From CAVVFX01 sp963747535 (GTDB lineage: Bacteria > Acidobacteriota > Terriglobia > Bryobacterales > Bryobacteraceae): 64,000 nt of DNA. The DNA lies in contig CAVVFX010000003.1 in the NCBI GenBank assembly GCA_963747535.1, positions 483,945 through 547,944 of the forward strand. Reading direction: 5' to 3'. The translations under genes were made by a program, and so were the position numbers. The notes under the pieces are model-generated. The model searched no databases. It had not been told where the DNA came from and saw only the letters and a program-made list of their open reading frames with translations. Shown here one piece after another: positions 51,154 to 60,448 of this stretch; the first letter of the stretch is position 1; each line of letters begins with the position of its first letter.

Positions 51154-51411
51154 ATGTCCCCCTACTCGAGTTCTCGAAACATCCCGCAACAGCGACGCGG
51201 GCTGACCGCGATTGATGCCATTGCCGCTCTGGTCGTCATCCTGTTAGTCGTGCAAATCTGGCTGCTCTCGGCAACACTGGACTCGTATCTTGCCGGGCAC
51301 ACCGAAACGGCACTGCCAGGAGCGATCGTTTCGGGGCTCTTGTGTGCTGCGTGTTTTGTGATGTACGGCTTTGTGCGGCGGGTGGACCGCGACGCCCGCC
51401 CCGACCGCTAG
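51154..51411 (+). CDS. Small two-helix membrane protein of the nitrate operon
   Basis: An 85-residue protein with two transmembrane helices (AIAALVVILLVVQIWLLSATL and AIVSGLLCAACFVMYGFV) joined by a short loop, basic at both ends. It resembles the small DUF6755-type proteins found beside Rieske and molybdopterin genes; that assignment is from memory and tentative. As the last gene of the operon, 3 bases after the Rieske gene, it is probably an accessory membrane subunit. Its end overlaps by 4 bases the end of the convergent hemerythrin gene. Confidence 0.78.
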   Translation: MSPYSSSRNIPQQRRGLTAIDAIAALVVILLVVQIWLLSATLDSYLAGHTETALPGAIVSGLLCAACFVMYGFVRRVDRDARPDR

Positions 51412-51944
51412 ATGCTCTCAAGGCTAGCTCTGCGCGCCCGCATCTCGCGGGAGATTTCAGAGATTTCCAACCCACCGAGATATCTTTTCGCCAGCGCCGT
51501 CAGGACCTCATCTTCGGCGCGGATATGCTCGCGGTACAGAGCGCGCAATCTGTCGGCACAGTCACGATAGGAGGCGATTGCATCAGCAGTTGGGCCGTCT
51601 GGGTTGTCCATCATCTCCGCAAGCCGTTTGAGATTCGCATACACTGCTCTTGCTTCGACGTGCTGAGTTTCGAGCGAATCCACAAAGGCTATTTCTGAAC
51701 TCGACAGCTTCGGTCGCAGGCGTGGGAACAGGCTGGCTTCTTCATCTTGGGTGTGGAGAGCGCCGCTGGTGTCCAAGAACTCGAGGCTTTTCCGGATCGC
51801 TTCGAGCGCTTCGGCCCGATCCTTCCCTATATGTCCAGAAGCATTGATCAACGTTTCCAGCCGCTGTTCGATGCGGCGGTGACAAGCCATCAAGTGCTCG
51901 ATCGGCGTATCGATCGTTGCGGCAGACGCTCCGATTTGAATCAT
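51408..51944 (-). CDS. Hemerythrin-like domain protein
   Basis: A 178-residue four-helix protein. Diiron ligands are seen in IEHLMACHRRIEQRL, ALHTQDEEASLFPRL, LETQHVEARAVY and LYREHIRAEDEVLTAL, giving the H...HxxxE...H...HxxxD/E pattern. Such proteins bind or sense oxygen or nitric oxide, or act in iron-sulfur repair (RIC/YtfE-like). I choose ATG 51944, with GGAG 8 bases upstream and an ATGA overlap with the preceding DUF3079 gene. Lying next to an NsrR-controlled nitrate operon, a nitric-oxide role is likely but inferred. Confidence 0.88.
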   Translation of the reverse strand: MIQIGASAATIDTPIEHLMACHRRIEQRLETLINASGHIGKDRAEALEAIRKSLEFLDTSGALHTQDEEASLFPRLRPKLSSSEIAFVDSLETQHVEARAVYANLKRLAEMMDNPDGPTADAIASYRDCADRLRALYREHIRAEDEVLTALAKRYLGGLEISEISREMRARRASLESI

Positions 51945-52177
51945 AACTTTTCTCCGGATGAACCGGGCAGTAGCTGGATCATCTTGGCGTTGGGAAGGAG
52001 CCCGTTGGAGGCTTCCCACCAATCGTCTTCGTACAGTTCGACGGGATGTTGCGCTCGGGTCTCGCGGCACATGAGATGATTCGCCGGACATAGTTTTTCA
52101 CAGCCCCAACAGATGCGCTCCGGATGCTTAGGATAGATTGATGAAAAGTTGAGTTCCACTGCGGGCGTCGTGGGCAT
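51941..52177 (-). CDS. DUF3079 protein
   Basis: A 78-residue protein. IYPKHPERICWGCEKLCPANHLMCRETRAQHPVELYEDDWWE matches the DUF3079 family, with the conserved CWGC, CP and C cysteines and a C-terminal HP-EL-EDDW motif. A metal or cluster site is probable. It is upstream of and overlaps (ATGA) the hemerythrin gene, so both are probably expressed together. A GTGA-N6-TCAC palindrome lies 45 bases upstream of its start. Family function is unknown to me. Confidence 0.82.
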   Translation of the reverse strand: MPTTPAVELNFSSIYPKHPERICWGCEKLCPANHLMCRETRAQHPVELYEDDWWEASNGLLPNAKMIQLLPGSSGEKL

Positions 52178-52221
52178 TTGATTTCCCTGTTCTCATTGTG
52201 AACCAAAAGGCGAAGACTGCA

Positions 52222-52235
52222 GTGACTTCTGTCAC
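52222..52235. promoter_or_regulatory. Candidate CRP/FNR-family operator
   Basis: GTGACTTCTGTCAC is a perfect GTGA-N6-TCAC palindrome, the half-site and spacing recognised by CRP-type members of the CRP/FNR superfamily. It lies 45-58 bases before the DUF3079 start, an activating position. An oxygen- or NO-responsive CRP/FNR regulator would fit the hemerythrin context. Confidence 0.5.
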
Positions 52236-52751
52236 GGACATCGGAGAGAATCAAGAAACCATGAACGAAAACACGCCTTCTCCCAAGAGCATCCTGAAAG
52301 CGACCCCTGCTCGCTGCGCTGGACGAGTCGGAAGTGAGTTCGTCGGCGGCGACGTGTGGTATTCGGCCTTACTCTCTCAAGCGAGGTTCTGTTCTCGGAA
52401 GGAGAGCTCTGCAAAGATGCGAGACGTCAACATCCCAGGCACGATTGACTTGTGACGCGCCAGGGCACTACAGGCAAGGCTGACACGAACGCAGCCGAGC
52501 ATTAAGTTTGCCAAGACGAGCGCCTGGCTGTCAACCGAAAGGTTCTCAGCGCGAAACCCGGTTGGGGAGGCAAACGAATTGACTTCGAACTCTCTGGGCT
52601 TCTGGTTGACAGCGCGTCGGCCCAAATATAGCAGCCGACGGGTTGCCCCGAGAACTTAAATTCGACGATCTCGCCGTCGCTTCGGATGCCTTGATGTGGG
52701 TCACGCCAGAAACAAGGCGTTCCTGCGTTAACCAAAACGCGCAGCTGTCGA
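52236..52751. other. Region with unrecognised minus-strand remnants
   Basis: No gene I can name. On the minus strand, 52502-52762 encodes VLVNAGTPCFWRDPHQGIRS and EIVEFKFSGQPVGCYIWAD, which look like real protein fragments, and 52377-52625 encodes another possible fragment in a different frame. This suggests a decayed gene. Confidence 0.35.
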
Positions 52752-53243
52752 TCAGCGGGCACGCGATGGTGTTGGGGAATCGATCTGCGTTACCGGTATC
52801 GCCAGTTCCGGTTGGACCGGCCGTTCGTGCTCAACGAGGCGGTTGACGATGGCAAACAGGAAACTCGCGGAGAGTCCACACATCAAAACGCCGGCTACAC
52901 TTTCTACCGGCCCCAGAGTGCGCCATGCCCGTGGGAGAACCAGATCTCCATAACCGACCGTCGAAAAGCTGGCTGCGGAAAAATAGAATGCACTTTCCCA
53001 CGAGGGGAAGCAATTCCAACGGTAGAAACTGGCCCATAGCAGAATCTGCAGTAGATGGAAGGCAATCATGACACTCATGGATCGAACTATGAGTTCGGCG
53101 GAGCGCAATGCGCCAAGCCTGTACAGTTCTCGCCTGAATTGAGCTCTTCCCCAATGGATGAGCGCCCCCATTCCCGCACTTTGCGTTGCCAGTGTGAGGA
53201 TGACCAAAATGGAGGCAGTTACAGCCTGTCTAAGAAAGTCCAT
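52752..53243 (-). CDS. Two-TM ion channel (K-channel-like)
   Basis: A 163-residue membrane protein. Helices lie at about residues 5-27, 50-72 and 108-130. The pore loop SAFYFSAASFSTVGYGDLVLP contains the canonical potassium selectivity filter TVGYGD. No cytoplasmic RCK or cyclic-nucleotide domain is present, so gating is unclear. ATG 53243 is preferred because the first helix starts there; longer frames add a non-conserved tail. It is not obviously linked to its neighbours. Confidence 0.85.
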   Translation of the reverse strand: MDFLRQAVTASILVILTLATQSAGMGALIHWGRAQFRRELYRLGALRSAELIVRSMSVMIAFHLLQILLWASFYRWNCFPSWESAFYFSAASFSTVGYGDLVLPRAWRTLGPVESVAGVLMCGLSASFLFAIVNRLVEHERPVQPELAIPVTQIDSPTPSRAR

Positions 53244-53479
53244 AGTTTCAATCCTCTGCTGCCAGGCACAAAGAAAACGCGCAACAGCCTTCACAGGATA
53301 GGAGCAGTGCACCGATAATAGCCTTCGAGCGCTTGGCTTCCGATTTCGTACGGTACGTCGGACACCAGAGCAGTTCTGTGAGCATTATCGCAGCCGCGCA
53401 TCGACGAACGACTTCCACAATTCACCTCCCATTACCGGCGCTGTTCTGTACTACCTCCACAGTCCCTAAATCCAAAGTT

Positions 53480-54898
53480 TCACTGCCAGCCCCCGCCCAG
53501 AGCCTTATAGAGCTGCACCACCGACAGGATTTCCTGCAGCCGGAGTTGGGCCAGGTCGAGCTGAGCCTGATACAAATCGCGATCGGCATCCAGAACGTTG
53601 AGCTCTGTATCCACGCCGCCGCGGTAGCGCAAGTTCGCAAGGCGCAAGCGGTCGCCCAACGTGTCCACAAGCGCCGCCTGCTTTTCGCGGCTCTCCCTTA
53701 CTCGCTGATGTGCGATCAAGGCATCCGATACTTCCGTAAACGCGGTCTGGACCGTTTTCTCGTATTGAATAAGCGCGCGGTCGCGTTCGGCTTGGACGAG
53801 CTTTACGGTGGATTTGAGCCGGCCAGCCGTGAAAATCGGCTGAGTGACCTGTGGCGCCACACTCCACAGGCTGGCCGGTCCGCTGAACAGACTCGACAGT
53901 TGCGTGCTCGCTCCGCCCAGCAGCCCGGTGAGACTCAACTGCGGGAAGTAGGCAGCTCGCGCCACGCCGATCTCCGCATTAGCGGCGATCAAATTCTGTT
54001 CCGCGGCGCGGATGTCAGGACGGCGTTCCAGCAGTGCTGAAGGCAGACCGGCAGGAACCTCCGGTGGAAAGCCCTGCTGCGTAAGGCTCCGTCCTCGCGT
54101 AACGCTTCCCGGGTTGTCTCCGAGCAGAAGGCTGATCAGATTTTCTGTCTGCTCGATTTGCTGCTCGAAGCCTGGGATGGCTTCGTCCGCGGTGTATACC
54201 AGTTGTTCGGCCTGGCGAAGGTCAAGCAACGTCGAGACTCCGCCGCTCTCCCGCAACCTGGTAAGAGTCAGGGATTGCTCACGGGTCTGGAGAGTGCGTC
54301 TGGAGATTTCGAGCGCATAGTCAAGTTCCCGCAGGGTCAGGTAAGCCGTAGCAACGTCGGTCACCAGAGTTGTCACTACAGCCTTCCGGTTCTCCTCCGC
54401 GCTCAGAAGATTCGCTCGCGCAGCCTCTGTCGCTCGCCGCAGCCTGCCCCAAAGATCGATTTCAAACGAGGTCAATTGCAGCGCGGCCGTTCCGAAATTG
54501 CGATTCTGCGATGGCAGAAACTGCGGCGGCAGCGGCGTTTCTCCATCTCGCGAGAGGCGATTGATATCAACGCCACCACCGGCGCCGAAGTTTGGAAACT
54601 GATTCGAGCGTGTGATTCCAAGGCTGGCGCGCGCCTCCTCAACGCGGGCAACGGCGTCCCGCAAATCGTAGTTTCGCTCCAATGCCCTACGGACCAACTC
54701 TTGCAGCTTTTCGTCTTTAAAGACTTCGAACCACTTCAGGTCGGCGATGCTCGCGCCCTGCGCCGGCGGTAACGGGTCGGGCGCGCGAAAACTCGTTGGA
54801 ACCTGAACCGAGGGACGCTGGTAATTCGGACCTAGGGTGCAACCTACCGACATGCCCGCGATGAGGATGACGAGGGTAAAGATCGTTTGCTTGCGCAC
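53480..54898 (-). CDS. Outer-membrane efflux lipoprotein (OprM/NodT family)
   Basis: A 472-residue TolC-like channel. The signal ends at a lipobox, LIAGMSVGCTLGPNYQRP (lipid-modified Cys about residue 19). Two outer-membrane-factor repeats are visible (LRDAVARVEEARASLG, AAEQNLIAANAEIGVARAAYFPQLSLTGLLGG, GGVDTELNVLDADRDLYQAQLDLAQLRL). I take the GTG at 54898 as start because the lipoprotein signal begins there, one base after the pump gene's stop. It completes the tripartite RND pump encoded upstream. Confidence 0.93.
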   Translation of the reverse strand: MRKQTIFTLVILIAGMSVGCTLGPNYQRPSVQVPTSFRAPDPLPPAQGASIADLKWFEVFKDEKLQELVRRALERNYDLRDAVARVEEARASLGITRSNQFPNFGAGGGVDINRLSRDGETPLPPQFLPSQNRNFGTAALQLTSFEIDLWGRLRRATEAARANLLSAEENRKAVVTTLVTDVATAYLTLRELDYALEISRRTLQTREQSLTLTRLRESGGVSTLLDLRQAEQLVYTADEAIPGFEQQIEQTENLISLLLGDNPGSVTRGRSLTQQGFPPEVPAGLPSALLERRPDIRAAEQNLIAANAEIGVARAAYFPQLSLTGLLGGASTQLSSLFSGPASLWSVAPQVTQPIFTAGRLKSTVKLVQAERDRALIQYEKTVQTAFTEVSDALIAHQRVRESREKQAALVDTLGDRLRLANLRYRGGVDTELNVLDADRDLYQAQLDLAQLRLQEILSVVQLYKALGGGWQ

Positions 54899-54899
54899 A

Positions 54900-57800
54900 T
54901 TAGTCTCCTGTCCCAGGCAGGGGCTGTTTCGGAAGTAGCGGTACAACGGGGCGCACCGTCGCCCCGGAAATCTTCTCGACCATGTAAAAGATTGCTGGAA
55001 CCAGAAAAATGCCGAGGCCGCTGGCTGCCAGCATCCCGCCGATGACCGTGGTACCCATGATTTGCCGGGCAACTGACCCGGCCCCGCTTGCGGTCCACAA
55101 CGGAACGCAGCCCAGGATGAAGGCGAACGAAGTCATGAGAATTGGCCGCAACCGCACCCGGGCGCCTTCCAGCGCGGCATCTACGAGCGGCTTTCCTTTC
55201 TCGAACTCGTCTTTGGCGAACTCGACGATCAGAATGGCGTTTTTCGCGGTCAGGCCGATGAGCATCACCAGGCCGATTTGCGAGTAAACGTCGTTCTCGA
55301 TTTGCACCATGTAGGCCGGCAAGACGTGGCTCAGTATGGTGCGGCGAAGCCATAAGAAGGCAAAGGCGCCGAATACCGCTACCGGTGTGCTCAGCAACAC
55401 GCTGAACGGCAACGTCCAGCTCTCATAAAGGGCTGCCAGAATCAGAAATACAAACAGAAGCGAAAACCCGAAAATTACCGACGGGGATACGCCTTCCTGC
55501 GCCTTCTTCTCCTGGAAAGACATGCCGGAATAATCGAAGCCCATTTGAGGCGGCATGGTTTGAGCGAAGGTTTCTTCAAGTGCCTTCATCGCCTGGTCGC
55601 TGCTGTAGCCCGGCGCTGCACCGCCGTTCAGTTGTGCCGCGCGATATTCGTTAAAGCGCATGGTGAATTCCGGGCCGTTGCGCGATTCGAACTTCGTCAA
55701 AGCGGACAGCGGGACCATTTCACCGGCGGCGTTTTTTACATAGAATTGGCCGACGTTCTCCGACTTTGTGCGATATTCGCCTTCGGCTTCGACGTAGACC
55801 TGCCACTGGCGTCCGAAGCGATTGAAGTAGTTGACGAAAAGGCCGCCCATAAACGCCTGGATGGTCCGGTACACGTCATTGATTGCGACGCCTTGTTTGA
55901 TTACCTTGTCGCGATCGACTACGACGAACTGTTGCGGTACGCTTGGCAGGTACGTCGTGGTGAGGCCGCCGATCTCGGGACGCTTACGTGCTGCCGCCAT
56001 GAATTTGTTCAGGTTGTCCGAGAGGAACTGAGGGTCGGCGCCCGACCGGTCCTCGAGAATAAACGTGAAGCCGCCCGAAGTGCCGACACCGGGTATCGCA
56101 GGCGGGGAGAACCCGAACGACACGCTCTCAGCCTCTTTGCCCAATTCCGCGTTCAAGTGCGCCTTGATGGCTTGGAACTGCTCGGCTCTGGTCTTGCGGC
56201 TTCCCCAGTCCTTCATGCTGATAAATGCAAACGCGCTGTAGCTGGTTCGTACGAAGGTGAGCAGGCTGAAACCCGCGATGGCCGTCACGTGCTCAACGCC
56301 TGGCGTCTCGGACGCGATCTTCTGAATTTTGGCGAGCACGTCTTGGGTCCGGTAAAGTGAGGCCGCGTTAGGAAGCTGGACATTCAGATAAAAATAGCCC
56401 TGGTCTTCGTCCGGAACAAAACTGGTTGGAAGCTTGCCGCCGATCCACAGGCCGGCGGCGCCGAAACCCAACAGCAGAAGCAAAGCGAATGCGCTCTTTC
56501 GAAGGAGTACGGCGGACAGACGAACGTAGCCGTTGGTTGCCCGTTCGAAGCAACGGTTGAACCAGTCGAAGAATCGTGTCAGCAGTCCTTTCTTTCTGCC
56601 CTCCACGTTCGGCTTCAGAATGAGCGCCGCGAGTGCGGGGCTGAGCGAGAGTGCATTGAACGCCGACAGAATTACCGAGATCGCAATGGTCAGCGCGAAC
56701 TGCTGATAGAGCCTACCGGTGATGCCGGGGATAAATGCCGTGGGAACGAACACCGCTGAAAGAACCAGCGCGATTCCAATTACCGGCCCCGAGATTTCCT
56801 GCATAGCCTTAAGTGCGGCGTCCTTAGGAGACAGACCTTCGTCGATGTGCCGTTGCACCGCCTCCACAACGACGATCGCGTCATCCACCACGAGGCCGAT
56901 CGCCAGCACGAGGCCGAACAAGGACAGTGTGTTAACACTAAAGCCAAGCAGCGGGAAGAACAAGAACGTACCGACGAGCGACACGGGGACCGCAAGCAGC
57001 GGAATCAGCGTGGCACGCCAATCTTGCAGGAACAGATAAACGACAACGGCCACAAGAGCGATAGCAATCAGGAGCGTCTCGACAATCTCCTTCATCCCCT
57101 CATGCACCGCCAGCGTGGTGTCGACGGGGATGGCGAAGTCGATATCCTGGGGGAAGCGCTGCTTGGCCTCGGCGAGAAACTTTCGTATTCCCGCGGCGGC
57201 ATCCACGGCGTTGGAGCCCGGCAACTGATAAAGCAGGATGACAGCGCTTGGCTTTCCATCGAGCTGGCCGTTGACGCTATAATCCTGCGAGCCCAATTCC
57301 ACTCTCGCCACATCGCTAACGCGGACAATCCCGGTCTCGGGAGTTTCACGGACGACAATCTGCCCGAATTCCTCCGGCGTCGTCAGACGCCCCTGAGCGC
57401 GCACGGAGTAGGTGAATGGTTGCCCCGGCGGAATCGGTTCGCTCCCGACCTGACCGGCAGGGTTCACAGTGTTCTGCGTCTGGATGGCATTGACGATCTC
57501 AGGAACGGTAATCTGCAGCTTGGCCAGTTGGTCGGGCTTTACCCAGAGGCGCATGGCGTACTGACCGGCTCCAAATATATTGATCGTGCCCACCCCCTTA
57601 ACGCGGAGTAGTTGATCATTCAGGTTGATGTAGGCGTAGTTGGCCAGGAACCTGGCGTCACGAGTTCCCTTGGGCGAGTACAACGCAACCACCATCATGG
57701 GCGCCAGCACCGATTTCTGAACGGTGATGCCGTAATTGTTGACATCAGCGGGGAGTTGCGATGCGGCCTGTGTCTCGCGGCTCTGCGCGAGAATCAGGTC

Positions 57801-58109
57801 CGTATTCGGGTCTGTCGCTACGTCGAAATCGACGACCATCTTCATTTGCCCGTTAGCCGTGGCGTTGAGCGAATACATGTAGTTCATGTTGTCGACACCG
57901 CTCATCTGTTGTTCCACGGGAGTTGCTACCGATTGCTCGATGGTCTGGGCATCGGCGCCAACGTAGGTCGCCGTGACTTGAACTTCGGGCGGCGCAATCG
58001 CGGGGAACTGAGCCACCGGCAACTCGGTGACGACTACCGCGCCGATGATCACAGTAAAGATGGCGATCACGATCGCCACAATTGGACGGTTGATAAAGAA
58101 TTTCGACAT
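54900..58109 (-). CDS. RND efflux transporter, HAE-1 (AcrB/MexB) family
   Basis: A 1069-residue inner-membrane pump of normal length. It begins MSKFFINRPIVAIVIAI, and has VEQQMSGVDNMNYMYS, the docking/porter domains, transmembrane helix IALVAVVVYLFLQDWRATLIPLLAVPVSLVGTF, the helix-4 proton-relay motif GLVVDDAIVVVEAVQRH, and the matching second half (LIGLTAKNAILIVEFAKDEFEKG). The HAE-1 class exports hydrophobic drugs, dyes and detergents by proton antiport. It follows the adaptor gene by 6 bases. Confidence 0.96.
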   Translation of the reverse strand: MSKFFINRPIVAIVIAIFTVIIGAVVVTELPVAQFPAIAPPEVQVTATYVGADAQTIEQSVATPVEQQMSGVDNMNYMYSLNATANGQMKMVVDFDVATDPNTDLILAQSRETQAASQLPADVNNYGITVQKSVLAPMMVVALYSPKGTRDARFLANYAYINLNDQLLRVKGVGTINIFGAGQYAMRLWVKPDQLAKLQITVPEIVNAIQTQNTVNPAGQVGSEPIPPGQPFTYSVRAQGRLTTPEEFGQIVVRETPETGIVRVSDVARVELGSQDYSVNGQLDGKPSAVILLYQLPGSNAVDAAAGIRKFLAEAKQRFPQDIDFAIPVDTTLAVHEGMKEIVETLLIAIALVAVVVYLFLQDWRATLIPLLAVPVSLVGTFLFFPLLGFSVNTLSLFGLVLAIGLVVDDAIVVVEAVQRHIDEGLSPKDAALKAMQEISGPVIGIALVLSAVFVPTAFIPGITGRLYQQFALTIAISVILSAFNALSLSPALAALILKPNVEGRKKGLLTRFFDWFNRCFERATNGYVRLSAVLLRKSAFALLLLLGFGAAGLWIGGKLPTSFVPDEDQGYFYLNVQLPNAASLYRTQDVLAKIQKIASETPGVEHVTAIAGFSLLTFVRTSYSAFAFISMKDWGSRKTRAEQFQAIKAHLNAELGKEAESVSFGFSPPAIPGVGTSGGFTFILEDRSGADPQFLSDNLNKFMAAARKRPEIGGLTTTYLPSVPQQFVVVDRDKVIKQGVAINDVYRTIQAFMGGLFVNYFNRFGRQWQVYVEAEGEYRTKSENVGQFYVKNAAGEMVPLSALTKFESRNGPEFTMRFNEYRAAQLNGGAAPGYSSDQAMKALEETFAQTMPPQMGFDYSGMSFQEKKAQEGVSPSVIFGFSLLFVFLILAALYESWTLPFSVLLSTPVAVFGAFAFLWLRRTILSHVLPAYMVQIENDVYSQIGLVMLIGLTAKNAILIVEFAKDEFEKGKPLVDAALEGARVRLRPILMTSFAFILGCVPLWTASGAGSVARQIMGTTVIGGMLAASGLGIFLVPAIFYMVEKISGATVRPVVPLLPKQPLPGTGD

Positions 58110-58115
58110 TGCTGG

Positions 58116-59447
58116 TCACCTCGCCTCGTACGGTTCCGTTTGGACCATCTGTCCTGGCCGGACCTTCTGCAACCCCCCGACAATCACACGCTCTCCCGGC
58201 TTGATGCCGTCGCGAACGATCCAATCGTGGCCGATCGTATCGCCCAGCTCCACCGCTCGGATCGTCACCTTGCCGGCGCTATCGACGACCGCGAGTTGCT
58301 TTGTGCCTTGTAAGTCGCTGACCGCCTCTTGGGGAACCAAAAGTGCTCCCAGTTGGGTTCGGGTTGAATAGCGTACCCGGCCATACTGTCCTGGGCGCAG
58401 AGTGTTGTCTGGATTCGGGAACAACCCCACGAGCGTGATGGCGCCGGTCCGGACGTCAACCTGGCGGTCCGCGAAATCGAACCTGCCTTTGTGCGGATAG
58501 GTGCTCCCGTCCGCGAGAATCAACTCCATCTCCAAACGGCTCGTTTCGGCATGCTGTTTTTCGGCCGTAGGGAAGCGGCGCGTGAATTCCAGATAGTCCT
58601 GATCGCTGGCGGTGAAGTAGACCTTGATAGGATCCAGCGTCGACACTGTGGTGATGACGCCGCTTGCCGGGTTCACCAGCGCTCCCACCTGCTGTTTGGC
58701 GATTCCCGGGATGCCGTCGATTGGCGAGGTGAGCCGGGTGAACCCGAGATCGATCCGCGCGGTTTCAACCGCGGCCTTGGCGGATTGGATGGCGGCCGTG
58801 GCGGCTATGATCGCCGCCTGGTCTGTTTCGACTTGCGCATGTGCCGCCTGGACCTGCGCCTTGGCGGCCATATTATTTTGTGTAGCGTTGTCAAGGTCTT
58901 GTTGAGTGGTCGCCTTTTGCTCCGTTAGCGGCGTATAGCGATCCTGGTCTAGCTGCGTGCGGCGCTGGTTGGCCTCGGCGACAGCCACTTGGGCTTCGGA
59001 CTGAGATAACTGCGCGCGCGCCCGCGCCAATTGTCCTTGAGACTCTGCGAGCCGTCCCTCCGCCTGGTCGAGAGCAGCCTGGAATGGGCGAGGGTCAATT
59101 AGAAACAGGAGTTGACCAGACCGGACAAATGATCCCTCGGTGTACGCCTGGTTTGTGAGGTAGCCGGTAACCTGGGCCTTAATGTCCGCGTTGACAAATC
59201 CATCCAGAGTTCCGATCCACTCCTTATAGATCGGTACATCCCTTTGCTGCACCTGCACTACCTGGACCTGAAGACGAGGGGGCGCTGCCTCCTTTCCCTT
59301 GGCGCGTTCACAGCCCGCATTCATGATGGGTATCGCGACAATCGACAGGAGCAAACAGAACGCCCGCGCGTGCCGCTCCTGACGAACTAGATCGGCGACG
59401 AGCCGCTCGCCGGTCGCATCACTCGCATTCGCAACAAAGATTTTCAT
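58116..59447 (-). CDS. RND efflux periplasmic adaptor (membrane fusion protein)
   Basis: A 443-residue adaptor. An N-terminal hydrophobic segment (AFCLLLSIVAIPIMNAGC) may be a lipoprotein signal, preceded by an unusually long charged leader of about 30 residues. Biotinyl-lipoyl halves (DIKAQVTGYLTNQAYTEGSFVRSGQLLFLIDPRPFQAAL and GIPGIAKQQVGALVNP) flank a long alpha-hairpin (residues about 115-220). Beta-barrel and membrane-proximal domains follow. GGGAG lies 6 bases before ATG 59447. First gene of the three-gene pump operon. Confidence 0.94.
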   Translation of the reverse strand: MKIFVANASDATGERLVADLVRQERHARAFCLLLSIVAIPIMNAGCERAKGKEAAPPRLQVQVVQVQQRDVPIYKEWIGTLDGFVNADIKAQVTGYLTNQAYTEGSFVRSGQLLFLIDPRPFQAALDQAEGRLAESQGQLARARAQLSQSEAQVAVAEANQRRTQLDQDRYTPLTEQKATTQQDLDNATQNNMAAKAQVQAAHAQVETDQAAIIAATAAIQSAKAAVETARIDLGFTRLTSPIDGIPGIAKQQVGALVNPASGVITTVSTLDPIKVYFTASDQDYLEFTRRFPTAEKQHAETSRLEMELILADGSTYPHKGRFDFADRQVDVRTGAITLVGLFPNPDNTLRPGQYGRVRYSTRTQLGALLVPQEAVSDLQGTKQLAVVDSAGKVTIRAVELGDTIGHDWIVRDGIKPGERVIVGGLQKVRPGQMVQTEPYEAR

Positions 59448-60448
59448 GTTATCTCCCTTTTAACTAGCGCGCTATCTGAGCCTTTGCATCGAGCAACCGA
59501 CGCGCCTATCGATTTGCGCCCGCGCCAAAGCCGGACGGTTCGACTGTCCAGGTCAGACTGAGCATGCAAGCCCTGTTTGGACATCACGCATTGGTTCACG
59601 CATGTCGCGTACCACAGCGAAGGTATAGAAACGAAAGACAGAGCGGGGACCGCCCCACGCTATTGTTCGCGGACCGACTCAGCGGGTCGACGCGATCCGA
59701 CTTTCCAATTCAGGTCCACGGGGAACTGTGGCTTGGTCTTCTGCCAACGTCCCGACACTGACTGCCGTCATCTCCCGCTTGTGTCTCGCGTGTCTTCGAG
59801 ATACGACACGCGGAACTCGTGGAAACAGATTTACCAACCAACTGACACCGGCGCAATACTTAACCTCGAAGGATGGATCGCCCAGGCGAGGAGCAGCTCC
59901 GACAGAATCGACGGTCGCTCGTTTGTTCCACCCCATATATTTCCGGGAGGCGTTAGATCGGACGGCTTCTATCAATCAATCTCGGCTTCCTCGTGACGTC
60001 GCGTGGAGGGGCGAGAAAGTCCACACAACGATTTGGAAGCAGCCAGTGCGGGGTGGGATTACGGTCCGCCACCTGAAATGTGGGAAGCGGTGGCCAGGGA
60101 GATCTCGCGGGTCATGCAGGCGGGCAGCGCGAAATGGACGCTTATCGGTACTGACGCGTGCTGCACTCAGCCCGACCTGTAAACATCTTAAAAGGCGCCC
60201 GTAACGTAGCACAGCTCGGGGGCAGGGAACCCCGGGCTCAAATTCTCATCTGGGCCCCCACCTGCGTGGCCACGCTTTCGGCCAAAGCGCTTCACCGACT
60301 GGAGCGCGAGACTGCCAACGTGGTGTCGCTGTACTTCGAACAACCTACGGGGCATCTCTACCGGGTGCTCTAGGTGGACAGTTTCTCGTGTTCGCTTGCG
60401 CACAACACCCGACGGGCCCGACCTTCAATCCCTACCTCAAATGGGGTG
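59448..60448. other. 1-kb region upstream of the efflux operon without a supported gene
   Basis: The open frames here have no recognisable domains and mutually exclusive overlaps. No adjacent TetR or MarR regulator for the pump is present. A short GC-rich palindromic segment (GGGAACCCCGGGCTC) near 60223 is the only structure noted. Confidence 0.4.
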
